A stretch of DNA of 64,000 bases from NCBI GenBank assembly GCA_937888715.1, contig CALARU010000287.1, positions 1 to 64,000 of the forward strand, given 5' to 3'. The DNA comes from an uncultured Planctomycetaceae bacterium (GTDB lineage: Bacteria; Planctomycetota; Planctomycetia; Gemmatales; Gemmataceae). A program made the translations under genes and the position numbers. Below, one piece after another: positions 9,957-17,487 of the stretch (position 1 is the stretch's first letter; each line of letters opens with the position of its first letter). The notes beneath the pieces were generated by a model. That model made no database searches. It worked only from the letters and a program-made list of their open reading frames with translations, and was not told where the DNA came from.

Positions 9957-11078
9957 ATGGAATCGTTATCACCATTAGCCATGAAAACCGATCTCAGCAA
10001 AGGCAGAGACTATCCCGAAAAAGATCACCCTTTCCGGAATTCCTACCAACGAGATCGAGACCGAATTGTTCACGCCACCGCTTTTCGACGACTTGCCCAC
10101 AAAACCCAAGTTCTAGTTACTCATACTAGCGACCACCACCGAACCCGACTTACCCACACTCTTGAAGTGGCGCAAATAAGTAGAACCGTTGCCAGACAAC
10201 TTCACTTGAACGAAGATTTAACCGAGGCAATCGCTCTCTCTCACGACCTAGGGCACCCTCCTTTTGGCCATGCGGGTGAATATGCTTTGCGCGATTGCAT
10301 GGTTAATCATGGCGGATTCGAGCACAACCGCCATGCCCTTAGGATCGTAGAAGAACTAGAATACCCCTATGCAAATTATCCGGGCTTAAACCTGACATGG
10401 GAAGTTCGCGAGGCAATGGCATTGCATTCCAAAGTGCCCGACTGCCCAGAAGTAAAAAAATACCTTAAATACAAACAACCTTTTCTCGAAGCACAAGTAG
10501 CAGATACATGCGATAGCCTTGCATACAATGCACACGACATTGATGATGCAATCAGCCTTGGGATAATTGAATTTTCGGATCTTGAAGGATCAAAAATATG
10601 GAAGATGGCCTTTGCGAAAGCACAGGAAGTCTTGCCCAAAGAGGCGACAGCAACCCAGACTCAATTAGGTGCCATTCGAATTCTTATCGATATGCATGTT
10701 TACGATTTAGTGGAAAACACTCGCAAAAACATATCTCTTGCAAAGTCAACCAACCTTGAAGAAGTTAGAAACATGGAGACTTCAGTTGTTTGCCATAGCC
10801 CCGAAATTGAGGAGCTGAAACATGAACTTGGGGCAGTTCTCAAGCAAAAGATTTACAACAATTTCCGAGTGCAGCGGATGGCAAATAAAGGCGCAAGATT
10901 TGTAAAAAGATTATTTTCGGAATTCTCAGAAAACTCATTGCAGCTTCCCGAGAGGTATACAGCGCGAATAAAAGCCCAAGGCCTACATCGTACCGTTTGC
11001 GATTATATCGCTGGAATGACAGATAGATTCGCACAAGATGAATACATGAAAATTTTCAATCCTTATTTTGATGTTTGA
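9957..11078 (+). CDS. Deoxyguanosinetriphosphate triphosphohydrolase-like HD protein
   Basis: This HD-domain hydrolase is related to Dgt, which cleaves dNTPs to nucleosides and triphosphate. In the 373-residue protein the metal ligands are His67 (RLTHTLE), His96-Asp97 (LSHDLGHPPFGHAGE) and a distal Asp in AHDIDDAI. The N-terminal FRNSYQRDRDRIVHATAFRRL block is diagnostic of the family, and the length fits the shorter type 2 Dgt-like group. A second ATG at codon 9 is an alternative start. It follows the HIT gene closely, so both may serve nucleotide-pool cleaning. Confidence 0.93.
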   Translation: MESLSPLAMKTDLSKGRDYPEKDHPFRNSYQRDRDRIVHATAFRRLAHKTQVLVTHTSDHHRTRLTHTLEVAQISRTVARQLHLNEDLTEAIALSHDLGHPPFGHAGEYALRDCMVNHGGFEHNRHALRIVEELEYPYANYPGLNLTWEVREAMALHSKVPDCPEVKKYLKYKQPFLEAQVADTCDSLAYNAHDIDDAISLGIIEFSDLEGSKIWKMAFAKAQEVLPKEATATQTQLGAIRILIDMHVYDLVENTRKNISLAKSTNLEEVRNMETSVVCHSPEIEELKHELGAVLKQKIYNNFRVQRMANKGARFVKRLFSEFSENSLQLPERYTARIKAQGLHRTVCDYIAGMTDRFAQDEYMKIFNPYFDV

Positions 11079-11164
11079 ATAATTTAAGGAATGAAAATGG
11101 AAGCATTGGGGTTGCAAACACTTTTAAAAGGTTGTTCATTCCATTAAAATAAGAATACCTCGTA

Positions 11165-12322
11165 ATGGCTAACACAAAAGAACGGATACAAAAAATGGAA
11201 ATGGATTCTTTCAACAATAAAAATTGGATGGTTAAAGCTTGGAATTCTGGTTTTTTACCCCTCGGACTCTTACGCGCATTCTTCGGTGCAGGCATGATTG
11301 CCCTTGCGATGATCGCATACCAACACTTCGGCAATGCAAATCAGGGCGGTTCTACCACAAGTGGGTATACAGCATTTCTAACCATTATTTTCATTGGTAT
11401 TGTAGTCATACTTTTTGACACGCTGTTAAAAAACAAGCAAATTACCACTATTTCAGCAGTTTACTTTGGCCTGTTAATGGGCCTTTTACTCGGAAGTATT
11501 TTCTCCACCATTATGGATCCATTCCTATTTGATTGGGAAAGTTCTCAAAAATATCCCGATTTTGCCAGCCGAATTATTGTTCAGCGCAATTTACTTCGTG
11601 CTTTTAGTACTGCCATTTGCATTTACATCTGTATTTCAACCCTTCTTCAAACAAAGGACGAATTTAGATTTATCATTCCTTACATTGAATTTTCTAAACA
11701 AGTGAAAGGCTCGAAGCCTTTTATTCTCGATACATCCGCAATTATTGATGGAAGAATTGCTGACCTTTGCGAAACAAAAATTCTAGACAACAGGCTGATC
11801 GTGCCGCGGTTTGTTTTAAAAGAACTGCATGCCCTATCAGATAGTGCAGATAAATTAAAACGAAACAGGGGAAGGCGTGGACTAGATATTCTTAAAAGCC
11901 TGCAAACCAACACTAAAGTTGAACTTCAGGTTCATGAAGGCGAACCAACCGAAATGAAAGGGATCACCCAAGTTGACGAAAAACTTGTTATTCTTGCAAA
12001 AAACATTGGCGGAAAAGTAGTAACCAACGATTTCAACCTAAACAAAATTGCCCAACTTCAAGGCGTTGAAGTAGTTAATCTTAATGAAGTGTCCAATGCC
12101 CTTAAGCCAATTGTTTTACCAGGAGAACATTTCTTTATTAAAATCGCCAAGCAAGGTGACCAAATAGGCCAGGGAGTTGGGTATCTCGAAGATGGGACTA
12201 TGGTGGTAGTAGACCAAGGCAGGCAATATATTGGGCAAGATGTTAATGTTCAGGTAACCAGTGCCCTACAAACGCCTTCAGGCCGAATGATTTTTGCAAA
12301 AGTAGACAATCAAGCAACCTAA
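11165..12322 (+). CDS. Membrane-anchored PIN-TRAM domain protein (YacL-like)
   Basis: This 385-residue protein has about four membrane segments in residues 30-165. They are followed by a PIN nuclease-like domain (FILDTSAIIDGRI through VVTNDFNLNKIAQ) and a C-terminal TRAM domain (about 310-385). The PIN acidic residues are visible in LDTSAIID and in the TNDFNL motif, so ribonuclease activity is possible. Bacillus YacL has the same architecture and unknown function. It stands alone as a plus-strand gene, 86 bases after the dGTPase gene. RNA binding at the inner membrane face is inferred from the TRAM domain. Confidence 0.88.
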   Translation: MANTKERIQKMEMDSFNNKNWMVKAWNSGFLPLGLLRAFFGAGMIALAMIAYQHFGNANQGGSTTSGYTAFLTIIFIGIVVILFDTLLKNKQITTISAVYFGLLMGLLLGSIFSTIMDPFLFDWESSQKYPDFASRIIVQRNLLRAFSTAICIYICISTLLQTKDEFRFIIPYIEFSKQVKGSKPFILDTSAIIDGRIADLCETKILDNRLIVPRFVLKELHALSDSADKLKRNRGRRGLDILKSLQTNTKVELQVHEGEPTEMKGITQVDEKLVILAKNIGGKVVTNDFNLNKIAQLQGVEVVNLNEVSNALKPIVLPGEHFFIKIAKQGDQIGQGVGYLEDGTMVVVDQGRQYIGQDVNVQVTSALQTPSGRMIFAKVDNQAT

Positions 12323-12325
12323 GGC

Positions 12326-12351
12326 AAAGCAGGCTGCTTGAGCGTTTTTTT
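12326..12351 (+). terminator. Weak terminator-like hairpin after the PIN-TRAM gene
   Basis: A short stem AAGCA/TGCTT around GGC is followed, after five bases, by a run of seven T. The gap between stem and T-run makes this a weak candidate. Confidence 0.35.
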
Positions 12352-12438
12352 GTAGATTAATCCGTTTTACTTAATGCTCGTCTAGACACAAGTCCTTTTT
12401 CAAGGTAAACCTCTCTCGAGTCCAAAGAGGGTTTTATC

Positions 12439-13224
12439 ATGATTCGTAATGTTTTTATGCTGTGTTTTATTTTTACTGTAGTAACTTCCCAATTGGCAAT
12501 GTCGCAAATGCCCACAGGGGGGTCTGCTGGAGCCCAACCTATTGGCACTCCAACATCAATTAAACAAGCTTCTCCTAGGCCAATTTCACCCGGGGGTTCC
12601 CGCGATATTGATCTGGTGGAAAAAGTGCTGAATGCCAGAAAAGAATATCAAACAACTCTGGAAGCTCTCAGAACCCATTATATCAATGTAGGTGAAATTG
12701 AAAAAGCTAAATGGGCAGAAGAAGAGCTCCTAAGCTACCACCGCATTTCAAAACAGGCTTATTTGCTTGAACTCGATGTTCCCCCCCCTACGCTTCAAGC
12801 CAACGAGAATATTCCAGATGCCAATGAATATTATCGCAGAGCCATGCAATACAAGGATAAAGGCTGGGGACAAGAATATATTGACAACCAAAAGCGAGCT
12901 GAAATCTTATTGCAACAAATTTTAAGCACCTACCCAAACAGTGATAAAATAAGTGATGCTGCGTATGAGTTGGGCGAGATTTATGAATCGAAACCTTATA
13001 AACAATATCAAAGATCAGCACTATATTTTGAACGATGTTTTCAATGGAATTCTCGAACCCAACTAGATGCCAGACTTCGAGCCGCACGAATTTATGATAG
13101 AAATCTTACCGAACGCAACAAAGCGATAGAACTCTATCGCGAAGTTACCACTCGGGAACTTGACCCAAAACGAGTTGCAGAAGCCCAAAAAAGAATTTCA
13201 GATCTATCAGGCGCACAACGCTAA
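12439..13224 (+). CDS. Secreted TPR-like protein of unknown function
   Basis: This 261-residue protein begins with a signal peptide (residues 1 to about 23, ending LAMSQ). A Gly/Pro/Ser-rich linker of about 30 residues follows, then a helical region. The stretch from about residue 155 (ILLQQILSTYPNSDKISDAAYELGEIY) through LRAARIYDR to AIELYREVTTRE reads as two or three TPR-like repeats. The stretch between carries charged helices with a double aromatic pattern (YYRRAMQYKDKGWGQEY). It probably acts in the periplasm as a protein-protein scaffold. No enzymatic motif is visible and I do not recognise the family. Confidence 0.75.
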   Translation: MIRNVFMLCFIFTVVTSQLAMSQMPTGGSAGAQPIGTPTSIKQASPRPISPGGSRDIDLVEKVLNARKEYQTTLEALRTHYINVGEIEKAKWAEEELLSYHRISKQAYLLELDVPPPTLQANENIPDANEYYRRAMQYKDKGWGQEYIDNQKRAEILLQQILSTYPNSDKISDAAYELGEIYESKPYKQYQRSALYFERCFQWNSRTQLDARLRAARIYDRNLTERNKAIELYREVTTRELDPKRVAEAQKRISDLSGAQR

Positions 13225-13316
13225 ACCTCTGGGCCATAATACTAAAGCCTTGATTTCTACTAGCAAAATTTAAAGGTGACGTATAATCAATTATATATGT
13301 CATCCGAGATATTTTG

Positions 13317-14240
13317 ATGAGTTTGTTTACACCAAGAAATGTTCTTTACCTATCCATCCTTGCTGGCTTATCCACGCTTGTACTAAAATCTTATGCCTAC
13401 TGGATCACTGATTCCATAAGCCTTCTTTCGGATGCAGCCGAGTCCGTTATCAATTTGATTGCCGCTATTATTGCGTTTATCGCTATAAGACTCTCGGAAC
13501 GGCCTGCAGATGACACACATACCTATGGTCACGAAAAAATCGAATACTTCTCTAGTGGGTTTGAAGGTGCATTAATTTTATTTGCGGCATTCAGCATCGG
13601 ACTACTAGGCGTACATCGGCTAATTTCCCCCCAACCACTTCAAACATTAGAAATCGGGATGGTTATTTCTTTTGCAGCCTCACTCATCAACGGAGTAGTT
13701 GCAATCATTCTTTTGATTGTTGGAAAAAAACATCAATCAATCGTTCTAGAGGCAGATGGCCAACACCTTTTAACAGATGTTTATACGACATGTGGGGTTC
13801 TAATCGGATTATTATTTGCAAAGGTCACAGGGGTAGAATGGATTGATCCTGTCCTTGCAATAGGAGTCTCCCTGATAATCCTGACCACGAGTTTTCAATT
13901 AATCTGGAAATCGTTCAAGGGTTTGATGGATCATGCGCTTCCTGAAAAAGAGTTGATAATTATCAGAGAAATAATAACCCAAAATCTTGAACCCGAGATG
14001 ACATTTCATGCATTAAGGTCGCGCCAAGCAGGGCCAAAAAAGTTTATAGATTTCCATTTATTACTACCAGGAATATTGAGCATTAAAGTTGGGCATCAGC
14101 TAATGGAAAAAATCGAGCATGCAATCAAATCACAGCTTAAGGATTGTCAGGTGCAAATTCATGCTGAGCCGATCGAAGACCCAACTTCATGGGAAGATAA
14201 TGTTCTAACTAGTTTCGAGAAAAAAACGCCAAAATCTTAG
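13317..14240 (+). CDS. Cation diffusion facilitator (CDF) transporter
   Basis: This is a proton-coupled exporter of divalent metals such as Zn2+, Fe2+ or Mn2+. The 307-residue protein has about six membrane segments. Paired metal-site motifs occur in TM2 (SLLSDAAESVIN) and TM5 (HLLTDVYTTCGV), with the conserved HTYGHEKIEYFSS loop, and a cytoplasmic C-terminal domain follows. In both sites the pattern is xxxxD with S/H and D partners (SD...ES; HLLTD), and the second site suggests zinc. I chose ATG 13317 rather than the preceding TTG at 13314; a GAG at 13306-13308 lies 8 bases upstream. The stop overlaps the convergent upp stop by 3 bases. Confidence 0.92.
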   Translation: MSLFTPRNVLYLSILAGLSTLVLKSYAYWITDSISLLSDAAESVINLIAAIIAFIAIRLSERPADDTHTYGHEKIEYFSSGFEGALILFAAFSIGLLGVHRLISPQPLQTLEIGMVISFAASLINGVVAIILLIVGKKHQSIVLEADGQHLLTDVYTTCGVLIGLLFAKVTGVEWIDPVLAIGVSLIILTTSFQLIWKSFKGLMDHALPEKELIIIREIITQNLEPEMTFHALRSRQAGPKKFIDFHLLLPGILSIKVGHQLMEKIEHAIKSQLKDCQVQIHAEPIEDPTSWEDNVLTSFEKKTPKS

Positions 14241-14863
14241 GTATTAAAAAAACGGTCCCCTGCATCGCCCAAACCTGGGTTGATATAACCCTTGTGATTT
14301 AATTCTTCATCTAAAGCTGCTAGCGTAATAGAAACATCAGGGAACTCGGCATGCAAATTAGCAGCCCCATTTTTCGAACCAATTAACCCGAGAAAATTTA
14401 TCTTCCGGACGCCGCTTTTACGCAATCGCCGAATGGTCTCTAATGCAGAACCCCCAGTTGCTAGCATGGGGTCAAGTACTAGGCAATGAAACTTGGACAT
14501 ATCTTGGGGGAGCTTGTCGTAATAAAATTCAGGTGCAAGAGTATCATGGTTACGCGAAGCACCAAGATGGAAAACTCGTGCATCACCCAGCCATCGTAAA
14601 ATGGGATCAACCATACCGATCCCAGCTCTAAGAATGGGAACAATTGCAAACTCTTGATTTAAAACATTGCCAATAGTTGGCCCAACAGGGGTTTCAAAAG
14701 CTGAATTTTTAAACTCAAAATTTGATGCTGCTTCAAGAAATACTGCCTGCGAAAGTAACTCCACCGCTTGCCTGAAAAAAACATTCCCTGAGTTTTTGTT
14801 TCTAAGATTGCACAACCAATGAGAAACCATTGGATTATCTAAAACTTTAAGAACGGGATCCAT
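14237..14863 (-). CDS. upp: Uracil phosphoribosyltransferase (Upp)
   Basis: This pyrimidine-salvage enzyme joins uracil with PRPP to make UMP. The PRPP loop VLDPMLATGGSA is intact and the C-terminus GYINPGLGDAGDRFF is the uracil-binding signature. Starting at ATG 14863 gives 208 residues, the usual length, beginning MDPVLKVLDNPMVSHWL. An in-frame TTG at 14881 directly abuts the ispD stop and would add six residues. It lies last in the run small gene, ispD, upp. The pairing of ispD with upp has no obvious metabolic logic and probably reflects compact co-transcription. Confidence 0.95.
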   Translation of the reverse strand: MDPVLKVLDNPMVSHWLCNLRNKNSGNVFFRQAVELLSQAVFLEAASNFEFKNSAFETPVGPTIGNVLNQEFAIVPILRAGIGMVDPILRWLGDARVFHLGASRNHDTLAPEFYYDKLPQDMSKFHCLVLDPMLATGGSALETIRRLRKSGVRKINFLGLIGSKNGAANLHAEFPDVSITLAALDEELNHKGYINPGLGDAGDRFFNT

Positions 14864-14881
14864 AGTTTTAACGCATTTCAA

Positions 14882-15619
14882 TTAACGAAACATGTCATCT
14901 GCAAATGGGTGAGCAGAAACATTAGCCTTGGGTTTAGGTCGGGATTTCAAGATGGCATCTGCAAGAAACAAATCTTCTCTGGTGGTAATTTTAATATTAC
15001 TCGAAGAACCAATGACAATTGAAACTGTAGCCCCTGTTGCTTCAACAACCTGACTATCATCGGTTGCACCTTTAGGAACATTTTTGAACGCTTTAACAAG
15101 AACTTCTTTACTAAAAACTTGAGGCGTCTGCGCCAACCAAAGCCTCTCTCTGGGAAGAGATTGTTCAATTACCACGGGCTCAATGCTGCTGCCACGCTTC
15201 AGCGAATCGGTCATCCCAAGAGCTAAAATTGCAGCTCCGGACTTAACTGCCTGTTGAAATACTCTGTCGATCAATTCGGTAGTTACACAAGGACGCACAG
15301 AATCATGAATAGCCACAAAATCCGCTTCATCTTTTACTATTTTTAAAGCATTGGCAACAGATTCAAAGCGCTCAGACCCACCATGAACAACCGAAATATT
15401 TAAAAAAGCCATGTTCGCACCATACTTGCGCCTGACCATTTCCTCGTCAGAAGGATCGATCACAAGAATGCATTGGCAGACATCATCGCGAGAAACAAAG
15501 AGCTCTGCGGTTCTTAGCCATACAGGCCTACCATCCAAAGCTGCAAATGGTTTTTTTTCTTTATCATTGAATCGGGTAGATTTTCCTGCAGCAGGCAGGA
15601 TAACAGCGAACTTGGCCAT
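14882..15619 (-). CDS. ispD: 2-C-methyl-D-erythritol 4-phosphate cytidylyltransferase (IspD)
   Basis: This is the third step of the MEP isoprenoid pathway: CTP plus MEP gives CDP-ME. The glycine-rich CTP-binding N-terminus reads ILPAAGKSTRFNDKEKKPFAALDGRPV, in which the L.AAGKSTR pattern and downstream Lys are conserved. HDSVRPCV and the TDDSQVVEA motif complete the fold. The ATG at 15619 has a GAGG ribosome site 5 bases upstream and gives 245 residues; a longer frame to 15634 reads through that site. The start lies one base after the stop of the upstream small gene (TAAGATG), so translation is probably coupled. Confidence 0.95.
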   Translation of the reverse strand: MAKFAVILPAAGKSTRFNDKEKKPFAALDGRPVWLRTAELFVSRDDVCQCILVIDPSDEEMVRRKYGANMAFLNISVVHGGSERFESVANALKIVKDEADFVAIHDSVRPCVTTELIDRVFQQAVKSGAAILALGMTDSLKRGSSIEPVVIEQSLPRERLWLAQTPQVFSKEVLVKAFKNVPKGATDDSQVVEATGATVSIVIGSSSNIKITTREDLFLADAILKSRPKPKANVSAHPFADDMFR

Positions 15620-15620
15620 C

Positions 15621-16028
15621 TTATCCTCTTTCATATTTCACTGGTTCAAGGCAATGCATGGATTTTACTTTATCCTGACATTGCTTAGCTTTGCCAATCC
15701 AATCTCGTAAAGCTTCCGCAGCAGTTTCCATCTCTGTAGAAAGAATATTAAATTGCGCATTGGTTTTATTCAAAGCAATTTCTATTTTGCCCAGATTATT
15801 TTGGATCGATTGCTGGAAGGCAAGGTTCTTAGTTGCACGACCTTCTTCATTTACCAAACATTCAACATCCGCACCTGCGTCACCAATGTTTAAAAGGCAA
15901 TCATTCAGTGTGTTTTCGATATTCGCTACCACATTTTTCCAAGAACTATTCACACTCACCATGCTTTCAATATTAAGCGTGTTATGAAGCGTGTAGATAA
16001 CAATAGAGTAAAGTTTGTCTAGCGCCAT
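15621..16028 (-). CDS. Small hypothetical helical protein upstream of ispD
   Basis: This is a 135-residue protein from ATG 16028. I recognise no family. It appears all-helical, with heptad-like hydrophobic spacing over most of its length, and three Cys (in NDCLLN, VECLVN and KQCQDK) plus one near the C-terminus (MHCLEP). It has no signal peptide or membrane segment. Its stop is one base before the ispD start. A longer frame from a TTG at 16061 is possible. The helical-bundle appearance and the asymmetric charge suggest an adaptor or a small structural protein, but that is a guess. Confidence 0.6.
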   Translation of the reverse strand: MALDKLYSIVIYTLHNTLNIESMVSVNSSWKNVVANIENTLNDCLLNIGDAGADVECLVNEEGRATKNLAFQQSIQNNLGKIEIALNKTNAQFNILSTEMETAAEALRDWIGKAKQCQDKVKSMHCLEPVKYERG

Positions 16029-16335
16029 TTTTACAAAACCAACCTTTATTTTGCTTCCCAATGACTTTCCGTTTGAATTATTTAAATGCTAATGGATCTA
16101 TTCAGCCCAAAAAGAAATTCAAAGCTTTATATCTGGGGCTCAAAGCTTTGTTTTACCAAGGCAAAACTCCCCAACGCTTTAAAATCTCTGGCGAAGAATT
16201 AAATAAAGATTTCTTTTCTTTTTGCTGCAAGGTTGGAAAATGGTACTTTAGTTCTAAGCAGAGAATCGTTTGTGTTACGATTTTTTCTGTAGGATGATCA
16301 AAGAAGAGTGAACTTAAGTACAGGAGTTTTTAAAA
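16029..16335. other. Intergenic region between the small helical gene and sodA
   Basis: About 300 bases between divergent genes. It contains an open frame of 78 codons on the plus strand (16061-16297). Its product is Lys- and aromatic-rich, with no recognisable domain and no ribosome site, so I do not call it a gene. The region should carry the promoters of both flanking genes, but I see no clear -35/-10 pair. Confidence 0.4.
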
Positions 16336-16947
16336 ATGGCGTTTGAACTACCCAGTCTTCCATATCCCGCTGATTCTCTTGAAAAAGCTATTGATAAGCT
16401 AACCATGGAAATTCATCATGGCAGGCACCATAAAGCTTATGTCGACAACCTAAATGCAGCCTTGGCAGACCAACCTGCGTTGCAAACTAAAACAATCGAA
16501 CAGCTTCTCAGGGAAATCCAAACTATCCCAGAAGCAATTCGCCAAAAAGTAATTAACAACGGTGGCGGTCACGCCAACCACACGTTGTTTTGGACAACAA
16601 TGAGCCCGAATGGCGGCGGCGAACCCACTGGTGCTTTAGCCGAAGCTATAAATTCCACTTTCGGTGATTTTGCAACTTTAAAAACCAAAATTAAAGAAGC
16701 TGCACTTGCAAGGTTTGGTTCTGGTTGGTCATGGCTCGTGCTAAGTAATGGAAAACTAGAAATTACGCATACAGGGAATCAAGATAGCCCAATCATGCAA
16801 GGGAAAACCCCATTGTTTGGTGTAGATGTCTGGGAACACGCATACTACCTGCGCTACCAGAATAAACGAGCAGATTATGTTGAAGCATGGTGGAATGTGG
16901 TAAACTGGAAAGAAATCGGCACCAGTTTTGACAAAGCCAAGAGCTAG
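16336..16947 (+). CDS. sodA: Superoxide dismutase, Mn/Fe family
   Basis: This enzyme dismutates superoxide with a Mn or Fe centre. The 203-residue protein has all four ligands: His27 (MEIHHGRHH), His82 ([11 protein letters not shown]), Asp164 and His168 ([18 protein letters not shown]). The Gly triplet in the GGGHANH motif and the Gln149 in TGNQDSP are the pattern usual for Mn-dependent or cambialistic enzymes, but metal choice cannot be settled from sequence alone. AGGAG lies at 16322-16326, nine bases upstream of the ATG. A strong terminator follows. No signal peptide, so it acts in the cytoplasm. Confidence 0.96.
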   Translation: MAFELPSLPYPADSLEKAIDKLTMEIHHGRHHKAYVDNLNAALADQPALQTKTIEQLLREIQTIPEAIRQKVINNGGGHANHTLFWTTMSPNGGGEPTGALAEAINSTFGDFATLKTKIKEAALARFGSGWSWLVLSNGKLEITHTGNQDSPIMQGKTPLFGVDVWEHAYYLRYQNKRADYVEAWWNVVNWKEIGTSFDKAKS

Positions 16948-16968
16948 TCAAAATAAACTTGGAAACTA

Positions 16969-17009
16969 AAAAAGGGCTGTTTCGGACAATTATCCGAAAT
17001 GGCCCTTTT
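16969..17009 (+). terminator. Rho-independent terminator after sodA
   Basis: A long stem pairs AAAGGGC...TTTCGGA with TCCGAAA...GGCCCTTT around a short CAATTA-like loop, and ends in a T-run. The A-run on the left flank lets it also work in reverse. Confidence 0.85.
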
Positions 17010-17086
17010 GCTATTGCAAGAAATGTAAGTTGAAGGTAAATGGCTTCCAGAGTTGAATGGAAATTTCAAATTAGGAGCCTGAATTC

Positions 17087-17350
17087 ATGAGGGAAATAAT
17101 AAGCACGGGAATGCGTGCTGCTCCCTTACTGGTATACCTTTTTCTGGGGTGCACAACCACAGATAATCTCAAGCCGCCAAAAAAGCCTGAGGAGTTCAAG
17201 GTTCCACCCGTAGAAGATAAAAGATTTAGCCAACCTATCCAGTATCCTAAGGGCACTTTGAACAACGAGCCTATCAAAAAGGCCTTGAACAAAAATGTAA
17301 ATAAAACGGGCTTAAAAGGTGCAGGTGCGGGCGGTCCGGGCAGTAATTAA
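17087..17350 (+). CDS. Small lipoprotein, hypothetical
   Basis: This 87-residue protein has a short hydrophobic N-terminus and a lipobox LFLGC (Cys at residue 22), so it should be lipid-anchored. The mature part is Pro/Lys/Asn-rich and lacks structure (KPPKKPEEFKVPP), ending in a Gly-rich tail. AGGAG at 17073-17077 lies nine bases before the ATG. No family recognised. It lies between the sodA terminator and the GH38-like gene, with no close operon partner. Confidence 0.7.
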   Translation: MREIISTGMRAAPLLVYLFLGCTTTDNLKPPKKPEEFKVPPVEDKRFSQPIQYPKGTLNNEPIKKALNKNVNKTGLKGAGAGGPGSN

Positions 17351-17487
17351 TTCGTAATATTTCAGTTTATTGAAACTATTCATTACAAATTACGCTCTTT
17401 TCCTTTTAAAATCTTAATAGAATATTCTCTATAACCTGGAGCGAATCTTTCGCCCCGGGTATTTGTTTTTTTCGGGATATTGATTCC

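Noticed and set aside
13282-13287. TATAAT upstream of the CDF gene as a promoter
   Set aside because: A perfect -10 is present, but no -35 box occurs at 16-18 bases, so it is not listed as a promoter.
16061-16297. 78-codon open frame between the small helical gene and sodA
   Set aside because: No ribosome site, no recognisable domain, divergent from its neighbours and unlike a conserved protein; probably intergenic.
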